Notes under the pieces: generated by a model
What the model was told of the DNA's origin: nothing
The model's database searches: none
Seen by the model: the letters and a program-made list of their open reading frames with translations, nothing else
Shown here: positions 57,399 to 64,000 of the stretch, in pieces
Layout: each line of letters begins with the position of its first letter
Position numbering within the stretch: position 1 is the first letter of the stretch
NCBI GenBank assembly: GCA_002329205.1
Contig: DCTC01000002.1
Coordinates: 248,001 to 312,000 of the forward strand
Origin: Candidatus Roizmanbacteria bacterium UBA1450
GTDB lineage: Bacteria; Patescibacteriota; Microgenomatia; UBA1406; GWC2-37-13
DNA: 64,000 bases
Direction: 5' to 3'
Program-made: the position numbers and the translations under genes

Positions 57399-57914
57399 TC
57401 AGTGAGGACAAAGCACAAGAACTACATTATCACTATCTCTTCCGTCGCCATCTGCATATCCCTGTACTCCGTCTCTTCCGTGCGTGTGAAGTACCCGTAC
57501 TGTGCTGTGGTTTGGTACTTTTTCACAACCTGCCACATAGGAATGACAGTGGTAATCAGGATCAAAATAGTAAGGCCGTCCCCATTGATCAATGGTTTCG
57601 TGTGCCTCGAGATAAGGACCGTTCCAGCGCGGGAAATTGTCATCCGTGCACAAGAGACCAGCATTACAATCGTTCACGTTTGCTTCATTGTCGTGGATAC
57701 AAACTGTCGGATCATTGTGTCGAGGGAGCTGATCAGTATCAACCTCCAGCTGGATGAGAGCTTTTTTAATAATCGTCATATCTGCAAGAGCTTTTTTTTC
57801 TCGTGATTTTCTAGAAATCTGAGAATAAGATCCGACTCCAAGTGTTGCAAGTACTCCGATGATACTGATGACGATTATCAATTCGATAAGAGTAAAACCT
57901 GCGGATTTTTTCAT
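57399..57914 (-). CDS. Type IV pilin / pseudopilin-like protein (GspG type)
   Basis: 171 residues. A classic class III signal: MKKSAGFTLIELIIVISIIG, cleaved before Phe by a prepilin peptidase, followed by the hydrophobic N-terminal helix. The C-terminal globular part resembles GspG pseudopilins (NGPYLEAHETIDQWGRPYYF, where the D-x-WG-P-Y motif is diagnostic) and has eight cysteines, including CIHDNEANVNDCNAGLLC. It ends with a calcium-loop-like GYADGDGRDSDN. No other pilus gene is in the window. It follows mltG by 6 bp and is the last gene of the murJ operon. It ends with TGA. Confidence 0.88.
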   Translation of the reverse strand: MKKSAGFTLIELIIVISIIGVLATLGVGSYSQISRKSREKKALADMTIIKKALIQLEVDTDQLPRHNDPTVCIHDNEANVNDCNAGLLCTDDNFPRWNGPYLEAHETIDQWGRPYYFDPDYHCHSYVAGCEKVPNHSTVRVLHTHGRDGVQGYADGDGRDSDNVVLVLCPH

Positions 57915-57920
57915 AGGGGA

Positions 57921-58880
57921 TTACCTAAGGTATTTTTCAATATTTCGCTGATGTTCTTCGTAGGTCTTTGCATAGTAGGTTTTTCCGTTCTGATCATGCA
58001 AATAGAACAAATATGGTGTGTCTTCATCAGCTTCTGCGGCTGCTTCAATGGAAGCTATTCCGGGATTTGAAATCGGCGCAGGCGGAAGACCAGTATTTTT
58101 GTACGTATTGTAGGGAGAGTTATACTCGAGATCTGCAAACGTTGTCCGGCTTTTCCACCAGCGTTTTTCGCTAGCCTGATATCCCAGTGCATACTGTACG
58201 GTAGCATCTACCTGTAAAGGATAATTTTCCTGGAGTCTGCGATACAATATATCGGCAACTTGTTGTTTATCGTGTTTAAAAGCTTCCTTTTCAATAATGG
58301 AAGCAAAGATCAGGAGCTCTTCTTCTGTCATGCCCTTTTCACGTGCTTTCTGACGTATTTCATCAGAAAATTTGCTTTCAAAATTGGCTGACATGATATC
58401 AATAATCTGTTGTGCGGTGGGATTTTTTGGGACAAGATACGTATCGGGAAAGAGATAGCCTTCGTCAGATAGTTCATTGAACTCCGTTTCGGGAATATCG
58501 AAAGTTGTCGCCATAATCTCAGCAATTTCTTCTTTTCTCAGCCCCTCGGGAACTGTGACCCACACGTCAATCGTTCCGTGCGTCAATTCATCTGCAATTT
58601 CTTCAGCAGTCATCGATTTCGAAAGACGGAAGTCTCCGGCCTGTATTTTTCGTTCGATCCCTTTTTGCTTTACAATGAGATAAAAAATCAGACGATTTCG
58701 GATCAAATTTTCCTTGGAAAGTTTATTTATGATGGAATCCAAATCCTCCCCGGGTGAAATGACAAAAATTTGAGATTCTGTAGCAGATTTATTGACAGGC
58801 AGCATGCCTTCTTTATAAAAAAGAAAACCTCCTAGTGCCAATACAACAAGAATTGTTATAAATATTGCAATTTTTTTCAT
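57921..58880 (-). CDS. mltG: Endolytic transglycosylase MltG
   Basis: 319 residues. One N-terminal membrane segment (IAIFITILVVLALGGFLFY, about 4-22), then the YceG/LysM-like domain (VISPGEDLDSIINKLSKENL) and the catalytic region ASIIEKEAFKHDKQQVADIL with the key Glu, followed by YPLQVDATVQYALG and NTYKNTGLPPAPISNPG. It cuts nascent glycan strands and so sets their length. I chose the ATG at 58880, one base after the stop of the phosphorylase gene, giving the normal MltG start; an upstream in-frame codon would add 22 residues. Shares an operon with murJ. Confidence 0.94.
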   Translation of the reverse strand: MKKIAIFITILVVLALGGFLFYKEGMLPVNKSATESQIFVISPGEDLDSIINKLSKENLIRNRLIFYLIVKQKGIERKIQAGDFRLSKSMTAEEIADELTHGTIDVWVTVPEGLRKEEIAEIMATTFDIPETEFNELSDEGYLFPDTYLVPKNPTAQQIIDIMSANFESKFSDEIRQKAREKGMTEEELLIFASIIEKEAFKHDKQQVADILYRRLQENYPLQVDATVQYALGYQASEKRWWKSRTTFADLEYNSPYNTYKNTGLPPAPISNPGIASIEAAAEADEDTPYLFYLHDQNGKTYYAKTYEEHQRNIEKYLR

Positions 58881-58881
58881 A

Positions 58882-60144
58882 TTATTCAATTTGATAAATA
58901 GGAAATGATTTAAGTGTCTCTGTCGCTTCCTGTATTTTGTTTTCATGGGTAGAATGCAATGTCATCAATAATTCTTTCTGTTTGACCGTTTCTTTACTTC
59001 GTTTGTGTAGTTCAATTCCTGCTTTTTGATCGGATGGTGCACCGAGTATTTTTGCCACGGCATTCAGGTTATAGTTGTTTATATGAATAATTGTACCAGA
59101 TCGGGGTGATAGAACTTTTTTTTGATACCGGGCTGTTTTTAAATCCTTCCAGCTGATATCAGGGTTGCCGTACTGAGCCTTGAGAATTTTTCTGAATGTT
59201 TCAAGCGCTTTACCGCTTTTTAATAGTCGTTGTGCTTCTTTTTCTCCGTCTTTTTGTACTCCTGCAGTCTTATAACAAAGATTTAACAGTTTTCCGGCCA
59301 ACCGAATTGCCCTTTTTTCCAGAAAGAGCGGTCGAGTTTCGTCCTGTTCCAGCACTTTCATGACATCAATAGCCTCAAGTGTGACACCTACTCCATGACC
59401 TTCCGGTTCGGACGTTCGGTTGATATCTACCTGGATTTTGATACCGAAGCGTTTTGCAATGCCTTCAAATTTTTTCTTCACAAGTTCTGCATCTTTTTCA
59501 TATTTAACTTTCATTGTTCTGCCGATGGGAATATCAATCACCAGATGGTTTGCTGAAACCGCAACCTTTTTCGCCATTATTGAAACGATTATTTTGTCAA
59601 AAGACTCAAAAGAAAGCGGTTCTTCAACCCGAATAATAATATCATCTGCCGGAGCAATACCGAGATGTCCGCCCCAGATGATGCACCCTCCGACTTCACG
59701 TACAATTTTTTCAACATGTTCAGGGGTAAAATTTACTTTTGCCAGTAGTTCCATGACATCTGCAGTTCCGGCAGGGCTGGTAATGGCACGTGAAGATGTT
59801 TTGGGCATGGTAAATCCGGCGGCAACTACAATAGGTACGACAATCATAGTTGTTCTTGCTCCGGCTATTCCACCGATCGAATGCTTGTCTGCGACAATAC
59901 CTTTGAAATTAAGCTTTGTGCCGGTCTCCACCATCGCCTTTGTCATGAAATACAGTTCTTCCTCCGTGAAACCTTCTTTGAAACCGGCGGCTGCAAAATA
60001 AGTAGTCAGAACATCTCCAAGCCGGTCTGATGCAATCTCATCCATCAGAGCATACACTTCTTTGTAGGTAAGCGAACGTCCTCTCAATTTTTTTCGAATT
60101 GCATCTTTTGCAATCAGGTTGGTTGTTGTATTTTGTATAGTCAT
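58882..60144 (-). CDS. AMP phosphorylase / thymidine phosphorylase family, archaeal-like
   Basis: 420 residues of the nucleoside phosphorylase-II family. The sequence ADKHSIGGIAGARTTMIVVP and PKTSSRAITSPAGTADVMEL resembles archaeal AMP phosphorylases, not bacterial DeoA, where the latter motif is usually K-SGRGLGHTGGTLDKLE. AMP phosphorylase releases adenine and ribose-1,5-bisphosphate, feeding the nucleotide-salvage pathway that ends in form III RuBisCO in archaea and some CPR bacteria. It lacks the roughly 80-residue N-terminal extension of the archaeal enzyme. The partner isomerase and RuBisCO are not in this window. It overlaps the murJ stop by one base (TAATG), so it is co-translated with murJ. 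Confidence 0.85.
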   Translation of the reverse strand: MTIQNTTTNLIAKDAIRKKLRGRSLTYKEVYALMDEIASDRLGDVLTTYFAAAGFKEGFTEEELYFMTKAMVETGTKLNFKGIVADKHSIGGIAGARTTMIVVPIVVAAGFTMPKTSSRAITSPAGTADVMELLAKVNFTPEHVEKIVREVGGCIIWGGHLGIAPADDIIIRVEEPLSFESFDKIIVSIMAKKVAVSANHLVIDIPIGRTMKVKYEKDAELVKKKFEGIAKRFGIKIQVDINRTSEPEGHGVGVTLEAIDVMKVLEQDETRPLFLEKRAIRLAGKLLNLCYKTAGVQKDGEKEAQRLLKSGKALETFRKILKAQYGNPDISWKDLKTARYQKKVLSPRSGTIIHINNYNLNAVAKILGAPSDQKAGIELHKRSKETVKQKELLMTLHSTHENKIQEATETLKSFPIYQIE

Positions 60145-61772
60145 TATTCAACTCCTTTATAAATTTCTATCATGCGTCGGCGATAGTGCTTCATTTTCAT
60201 AAACATCTTCGTAATAAGATACATCTCCCGTACGCCAAAGAGCCAGCTGAGAAAGAGATACACAACCGAAAAGAAAACAAAACCGACGACAAGCAGCGAA
60301 AACACATTGATGGTTCTGCTGGTATCGAAAATAAGGCCATCAAGTAATCTTAAAAGAAAATACGTGAGAAGTGAAGTGTTAAATGTCGCTAGCAAAATTT
60401 TCATTGTTTCTTTGTAAAAGAACGTAACGTTGAAACCGTCAATTTTTTTATAGAGAAGAATTATCAATATGACGGTTCTCAAGGTCATGGTGATAGAAAA
60501 CGAAAGAGCAAGTGCCCAAACCGGCCAGCCTAGAACGATTGTAAAAATGATGCTGAGAGTGGCGCTGAATGCGATCGTTATTGCCGTTACATAAAATGGT
60601 GTACGGGTATCGAACACTGCATAAAAACACCGGGTGAGAAAGTAATAAATGGAATGCAAAGGCAGCGACAATGAAAAATATGACAAGGTGAGAGCGGTAA
60701 GTACTGTAGCATCCCAGTCAAATTTATCACCGCCATAAAATAACCGAACAGTAGGAGTTCGGGTAATAATCAGGAATGCAGCTGCAGGGATAGTAAAAAA
60801 GAATATATTCAAAATTGACTCCACGACAATATCCCGAAACTCATTAAATTTTTTGTCTTGAAAAACCTCAGTAAGATATGGCAAAGAGGCTTGTCCGAAA
60901 GCCATTCCTACAACAGAAACCGGCAGAAGTTGAAGTCTTTGTGCCAGGTAAAAAATGGTATAAGCCCCAGGTCCAAGCAGGGTAGCAAGCGTGAGGTCAA
61001 CAGTTGCATCTATCTGAGCGACGATTATCGTTAGGATACGCGGGGTGGCCGTACGGAAAAATCGAACTGCTTCATGAACATGTGATATGACGAGCGTATA
61101 TTTGAATTGAGCAATATAGAAAACAGGTAGCTGGATCACGAAAAATAGCATCGCACCGATGACGACGCCGACGATAGGTGCCATAAGGTGAAACTGATCA
61201 GCGAAAAAGTAGATGAAAACAATAATTGCCAGGTTATAAACAATAGGCGCGAGAGCTGGAATAAGGAATGACTTTTTGGCCTGACTGATCCCGGTCAGGA
61301 AATTCCCAAGAACAAGAAACGGGAGCTGCCCTAGAAGCAGCACACGAGAATAAAATATCAGCTGTTTGGTCATGTCTGGTGAAAAACCGGGAGCAAGAAT
61401 AGTCATGAGAAGAGGCATAGTGATAACCAGTAGGATGATGAAAAGTGACAAAACAAGAGTCACAATATTGATCACGGAAGAGATAATATTACTTTGCTCT
61501 TTGCTCTTTTTTTGATATTCCACAAAAAAGGGAATAAATGTCGTGCTGAGAGCCCCGTTTATCAGAATCTCAAATACCAAATCCGGGATGCGAAATGCTG
61601 CAAAGAAGACATCCAGCTCCTCTTTCGTAAAGAAACCAGCCAGAATACGGTATCGTATAAAACCGGCAATGCGGGAAAGAATCATCATTCCGGAAAGGAT
61701 GACTGTAGAGGAAAGAATACTTGTTTGTTGGGCAAAAATAAAATCCTTAGTCTTTTTTAATATTTTATTCAT
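60144..61772 (-). CDS. murJ: Lipid II flippase MurJ
   Basis: 542 residues with about 14 membrane segments (MOP superfamily). The start is TVILSGMMILSRIAGFIRYR, where the 'S-R-GF-R' motif is typical of MurJ. FDVFFAAFRIPD-like LDVFFAAFRIPDLVFEILIN and GALSTTFIPFFVEY follow; LLGPGAYTIFYLAQRLQLLP and VVGMAFGQASLPYLTE match the central family motifs. It flips lipid II across the membrane. A TATAAT box lies 12 nt upstream. First gene of an operon murJ - AMP phosphorylase - mltG - pilin. Confidence 0.94.
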   Translation of the reverse strand: MNKILKKTKDFIFAQQTSILSSTVILSGMMILSRIAGFIRYRILAGFFTKEELDVFFAAFRIPDLVFEILINGALSTTFIPFFVEYQKKSKEQSNIISSVINIVTLVLSLFIILLVITMPLLMTILAPGFSPDMTKQLIFYSRVLLLGQLPFLVLGNFLTGISQAKKSFLIPALAPIVYNLAIIVFIYFFADQFHLMAPIVGVVIGAMLFFVIQLPVFYIAQFKYTLVISHVHEAVRFFRTATPRILTIIVAQIDATVDLTLATLLGPGAYTIFYLAQRLQLLPVSVVGMAFGQASLPYLTEVFQDKKFNEFRDIVVESILNIFFFTIPAAAFLIITRTPTVRLFYGGDKFDWDATVLTALTLSYFSLSLPLHSIYYFLTRCFYAVFDTRTPFYVTAITIAFSATLSIIFTIVLGWPVWALALSFSITMTLRTVILIILLYKKIDGFNVTFFYKETMKILLATFNTSLLTYFLLRLLDGLIFDTSRTINVFSLLVVGFVFFSVVYLFLSWLFGVREMYLITKMFMKMKHYRRRMIEIYKGVE

Positions 61773-61784
61773 ACTCGTATGTTC

Positions 61785-61790
61785 ATTATA
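61785..61790 (-). promoter_or_regulatory. -10 box of the murJ operon
   Basis: TATAAT on the minus strand, 12 nt before the ATG, implying a leader of only about five bases. Confidence 0.55.
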
Positions 61791-61871
61791 GATTATGGAT
61801 GTATGTAAATGGGGTGAGAATAGTTTACGTATTACTTAATGTTAATTATCTTCTTTTTACAGATCTATTAC

Positions 61872-61900
61872 TTGACTTTTGGGTTCAAAAGGTGAATAAT
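61872..61900 (+). promoter_or_regulatory. Promoter of mraZ / dcw cluster
   Basis: TTGACT (61872-61877), exactly 17 nt, AATAAT (61895-61900), then 8 nt to the mraZ ATG. Leaderless arrangement. Confidence 0.65.
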
Positions 61901-61908
61901 GGTTCTAT

Positions 61909-62304
61909 ATGGTGTTTTATGGTGAATATGAAGTTTCGATCACGGCAGGTGGCCGAATTGCGCTGCCGAAAAAGATAAGGGAATTTCTTCACAACAATAC
62001 AGTTGTGATCACCAAAGGGTTTGGCAATTGTTTGGCCGGGTACGATAAAGCAGATTGGGAGAAGCGGGCAGAGTCACTCTTGGATGTTTCGCTTCTTGAT
62101 AAAGAACATATAGATAAAAGACGAATGCTTTTTTCATCCACCGTTTATATAGAACTGGATGAACAAGGAAGAGTTGTTTTACCGAAACAGCTACAGCAAT
62201 TTGCAGCACTTTCAAAGATCGTCACAATCGCAGGAGTGGGAGATCATTTTGAGATCTGGGCCAAAGAAAGATGGCATCAGTACGTCGACAATGTCCAGGA
62301 CTAA
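61909..62304 (+). CDS. mraZ: Transcriptional regulator MraZ
   Basis: 131 residues, two SpoVT/AbrB-like beta domains. The first has YEVSITAGGRIALPKKIREF, the second VYIELDEQGRVVLPKQLQQF, both with the G-R-[IV]-x-LP core. MraZ represses its own dcw operon in other bacteria by binding repeats near its promoter. Conventional MraZ boxes could not be confirmed here. First gene of the cell-division cluster; rsmH follows with a 13-bp gap. Confidence 0.93.
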   Translation: MVFYGEYEVSITAGGRIALPKKIREFLHNNTVVITKGFGNCLAGYDKADWEKRAESLLDVSLLDKEHIDKRRMLFSSTVYIELDEQGRVVLPKQLQQFAALSKIVTIAGVGDHFEIWAKERWHQYVDNVQD

Positions 62305-62317
62305 TTACCAAAATATT

Positions 62318-63139
62318 ATGCATACAACAGTTTTTTTGGAAGAAGCAGTAAACGCACTCAACGTCGAAAAAGGAAAAAAATATATCGATGCGACATTCGG
62401 CGAAGGAGGGCATTCTTATTTGATTCAGTCACAAGGAGGGATAGTACTTGGTATTGACGCTGACAAGTCTCAGGCTGACAAAGAAAAAGAAATCCGTGTA
62501 ATTCATGGCAATTATGCAGATATTGAAGAATTGGCCGGTCGCGAAGGATTTAGTCCAGTTCACGGGATTTTGTTCGATTACGGACTGTCGATGGTACAGA
62601 TAAAGACAAGTGGCAGAGGGTTTACATTCAAGAATGATGGTGAACCTCTGGACATGAGGCTTGGAGAGCAAGGAGAAACCGCCGCGGATTATCTCAATAC
62701 AGCATCACAGGCAGAACTCATCGACAGAATCACAAGATACTCTGAAGACTTGGCATCTGAAGCAATCGCGAAAAGAATTGTTTCATATCGAAGTCGGAAA
62801 GAAATTGAAACAGTAGGAGATTTAAAAGAAATCATACGAGATGCAACAAGACAGCGAGATCAGCAGCTGGAGAAGACATATGCTCGTATATTCCAGGCAG
62901 TACGAATCATCGTAAATGATGAATTGAAAAATATTGAAAAAGGACTCGAAGGAGCATACCGGATTCTTGAACCCGGTGGCAGAATCGTAGTCATCTCGTT
63001 TCACTCTGTAGAAGACCGGATAGTGAAGGCGTTTGTGAGATCAAAAGGAGTGACACAAAACCGGATATCAGTTCAGAAAAGCAGAAAATTACAAACATTT
63101 GAGCGTTCAGCAACACTCAGAGTTATACAAAAAATATGA
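62318..63139 (+). CDS. rsmH: 16S rRNA m4C1402 methyltransferase RsmH
   Basis: 273 residues. SAM-dependent N4-methylation of C1402. It starts MHTTVFLEEAVNALNVEKGK, then YIDATFGEGGHSYLI (SAM-binding, D-x-T-x-G-x-GGH), ILFDYGLSMVQI, RGFTFKNDGEPLDMRL and IVVISFHSVEDRIVKAFVRS. I chose the ATG at 62318, because MHTTVFLEE aligns with the usual RsmH N terminus; in-frame codons further up lie inside mraZ. It is somewhat shorter than E. coli RsmH (313). The stop overlaps the next start (ATGA). Confidence 0.95.
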   Translation: MHTTVFLEEAVNALNVEKGKKYIDATFGEGGHSYLIQSQGGIVLGIDADKSQADKEKEIRVIHGNYADIEELAGREGFSPVHGILFDYGLSMVQIKTSGRGFTFKNDGEPLDMRLGEQGETAADYLNTASQAELIDRITRYSEDLASEAIAKRIVSYRSRKEIETVGDLKEIIRDATRQRDQQLEKTYARIFQAVRIIVNDELKNIEKGLEGAYRILEPGGRIVVISFHSVEDRIVKAFVRSKGVTQNRISVQKSRKLQTFERSATLRVIQKI

Positions 63140-63411
63140 AATTTTCACTTAATTCATTTGTTTTAGGACTTATTGTGACCCTCGTTGCGATCAATATAGC
63201 AATTTTTATCAAAGGTATCCGGCTCAGTGACGAAATTCACTATTATGAAAAAGAACTATCAGCTCTTCGACAGCAGAATGTAGAATATGAACAAAAAATC
63301 TATAAGATGGAGTCATATACGCTCACAGCATCTTTGGCAGCAGAACTTGATTACGGCAAGTATAATGATCCTATCTATAACGAGATCCCGCAGTATGCAC
63401 TAAATCAGTAA
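63136..63411 (+). CDS. FtsL/DivIC-like division protein
   Basis: 91 residues with a short N terminus, one membrane segment (FVLGLIVTLVAINIAIFI, about 8-25) and a coiled coil (YYEKELSALRQQNVEYEQKI). Size, topology and place between rsmH and ftsI are those of FtsL, which bridges FtsQ/FtsB and the septal synthase. Sequence identity in this family is low, so the name rests on layout and context. Start overlaps the rsmH stop by four bases. Confidence 0.8.
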   Translation: MKFSLNSFVLGLIVTLVAINIAIFIKGIRLSDEIHYYEKELSALRQQNVEYEQKIYKMESYTLTASLAAELDYGKYNDPIYNEIPQYALNQ

Positions 63412-63412
63412 T

Positions 63413-64000
63413 ATGAATAGGCTTCGCATTATATTCGGCTTTTTTGCTTTTGTCTTTCTGGCAATTATTATCAGATTGTTTTATCTTCAGATCATTGCAC
63501 CTACTTACTATTCTGCTGATTATACAACGACGCGTAAAATTAATCCCGCAAGAGGACAGATACTCGACCGCAACCGAGAACCGATAGCAGTTAATCAAAC
63601 GAAGTATCTATTGTATGTCGAACCGAAGCTTGTGACAAACAAGGATTATGTTGTACGTGCGCTCGATGATATTCTGCAAATTGGGGAGGCCACCATTTCG
63701 GCACGAATCAATATGGACAAAGACTGGGTAGCTGTCAAAGGCAGTATCTCAAAAGAGACCAAAGAGAAAATTGAACAACTCAATCTTGAATCACTTGGAT
63801 TCAGAGAAGAAGCAGAGCGTTTTTATCCTGAAGCTTCACTTGCTGCTCATCTCACCGGTTTTCTGGGGAGAAATGCAGAAGGTGAAACAGTCGGATATTT
63901 CGGTGTTGAAGGATATTATGACAAAGATCTCGCCGGTTTACCTGGCGTCTTGAAATCTGAGCGGGATATGATGAACAGGCCGATATTTCTCGGGAGTCAG
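63413..64000 (+). CDS. ftsI: FtsI/PBP2-type penicillin-binding protein (partial, 3' end outside window)
   Basis: 196 codons are visible before the window ends. The N terminus is a short basic part and a membrane segment (IIFGFFAFVFLAIIIRLFYL). Then the class B PBP pedestal domain: RKINPARGQILDRNREPIAV (R-G-x-I-x-D-R), FREEAERFYPEASLAAHLTG and FGVEGYYDKDLAGLPGVLKS. The transpeptidase domain with the active-site serine lies beyond the edge. By position in the dcw cluster this is the septal transpeptidase. It begins one base after the FtsL-like stop. Confidence 0.9.
   Translation, partial: MNRLRIIFGFFAFVFLAIIIRLFYLQIIAPTYYSADYTTTRKINPARGQILDRNREPIAVNQTKYLLYVEPKLVTNKDYVVRALDDILQIGEATISARINMDKDWVAVKGSISKETKEKIEQLNLESLGFREEAERFYPEASLAAHLTGFLGRNAEGETVGYFGVEGYYDKDLAGLPGVLKSERDMMNRPIFLGSQ

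Noticed and set aside
61800..61905. MraZ-binding boxes upstream of mraZ
   Set aside because: TGGG-like strings occur (near 61811 and 61880), but not as clear, regularly spaced direct repeats.
1..64000. Recoded TGA (as Gly or Trp) as in some CPR lineages
   Set aside because: TGA closes several genes at the expected length (femX, rsmH, riboflavin kinase, pilin), and no in-frame TGA interrupts a conserved gene.
1..64000. CRISPR arrays, insertion sequences, prophage
   Set aside because: No regularly spaced repeats, transposase or phage genes were seen. The only tandem repeats are short (24741-24777, 44331-44365).

Overview
The window is a gene-dense piece of a bacterial chromosome of moderate, slightly AT-rich composition. 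No gene-free stretch is longer than about 220 bases. The content points to a reduced-genome bacterium of the Candidate Phyla Radiation (Patescibacteria), most likely Microgenomates-like. The lineage is an inference from gene content, not from a marker phylogeny. Supporting signs are pared-down or split housekeeping proteins: AlaRS without its C-terminal domain, MetRS with a separate tRNA-binding protein, a free-standing 5'-3' exonuclease domain, a free-standing riboflavin kinase domain and a very short SufD. An archaeal-type AMP phosphorylase, a SUF-only Fe-S system and a 2-oxoacid:ferredoxin oxidoreductase fit the same picture. TGA is used as a normal stop (for example in femX, rsmH and the pilin), so the code is standard.

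Layout. 1-4.3 kb: MetRS-type tRNA-binding protein and alaS on the minus strand, then nnrD and two exported proteins. 4.3-11.5 kb: secA, a long purA, an ABC-2 transporter and a glycosyltransferase. 11.5-17 kb: glmS, MazG-like, a membrane protein, 5'-3' exonuclease and ftsH on the minus strand. 17-20.1 kb: t6A tRNA modification genes (a TsaC-TsaE fusion and tsaD) around an exported lyase-like protein. 20.1-28.3 kb: sufCBDSU, ferredoxin, a zinc-ribbon protein and korAB, an iron-sulfur and ferredoxin metabolism block. 28.4-34 kb: lon, an exported Thr/Pro-linker protein with a membrane-anchored partner, and femX. 34-41.4 kb: a surface polysaccharide cluster of five glycosyltransferases plus an O-antigen ligase/polymerase-like protein. 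41.4-44.7 kb: tRNA(CAT), riboflavin kinase, RmlC-like protein, rarA and two small membrane proteins. 44.7-47.6 kb: a phosphoribosyltransferase / HAD phosphatase / nucleoside phosphorylase operon divergent from a TrpR-like regulator. 47.6-52.4 kb: dtd, PBP1a and metG. 52.4-57.4 kb: rpsO, pnp and ftsK. 57.4-61.8 kb: murJ, AMP phosphorylase, mltG and a pilin. 61.9 kb to the end: the start of a dcw cluster (mraZ, rsmH, ftsL-like, ftsI).

Two regulatory patterns stand out. First, most transcription units begin with a good sigma-70 -10 box placed only 5-10 nt before the start codon and with no visible Shine-Dalgarno. This implies leaderless mRNAs as the normal mode, and I used it to choose start codons. 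Second, the phosphoribosyltransferase operon breaks that rule. It has a classic-looking transcription attenuator: a 19-codon leader peptide (itself leaderless) carrying a His-His pair, mutually exclusive hairpins, and a GC-rich terminator with nine Ts. An operator-like dyad with a GTTAAC core sits next to a divergent trpR-family gene. That combination recalls the E. coli trp operon but sits in front of a nucleotide-salvage-like operon. It is the best candidate here for an undescribed system.
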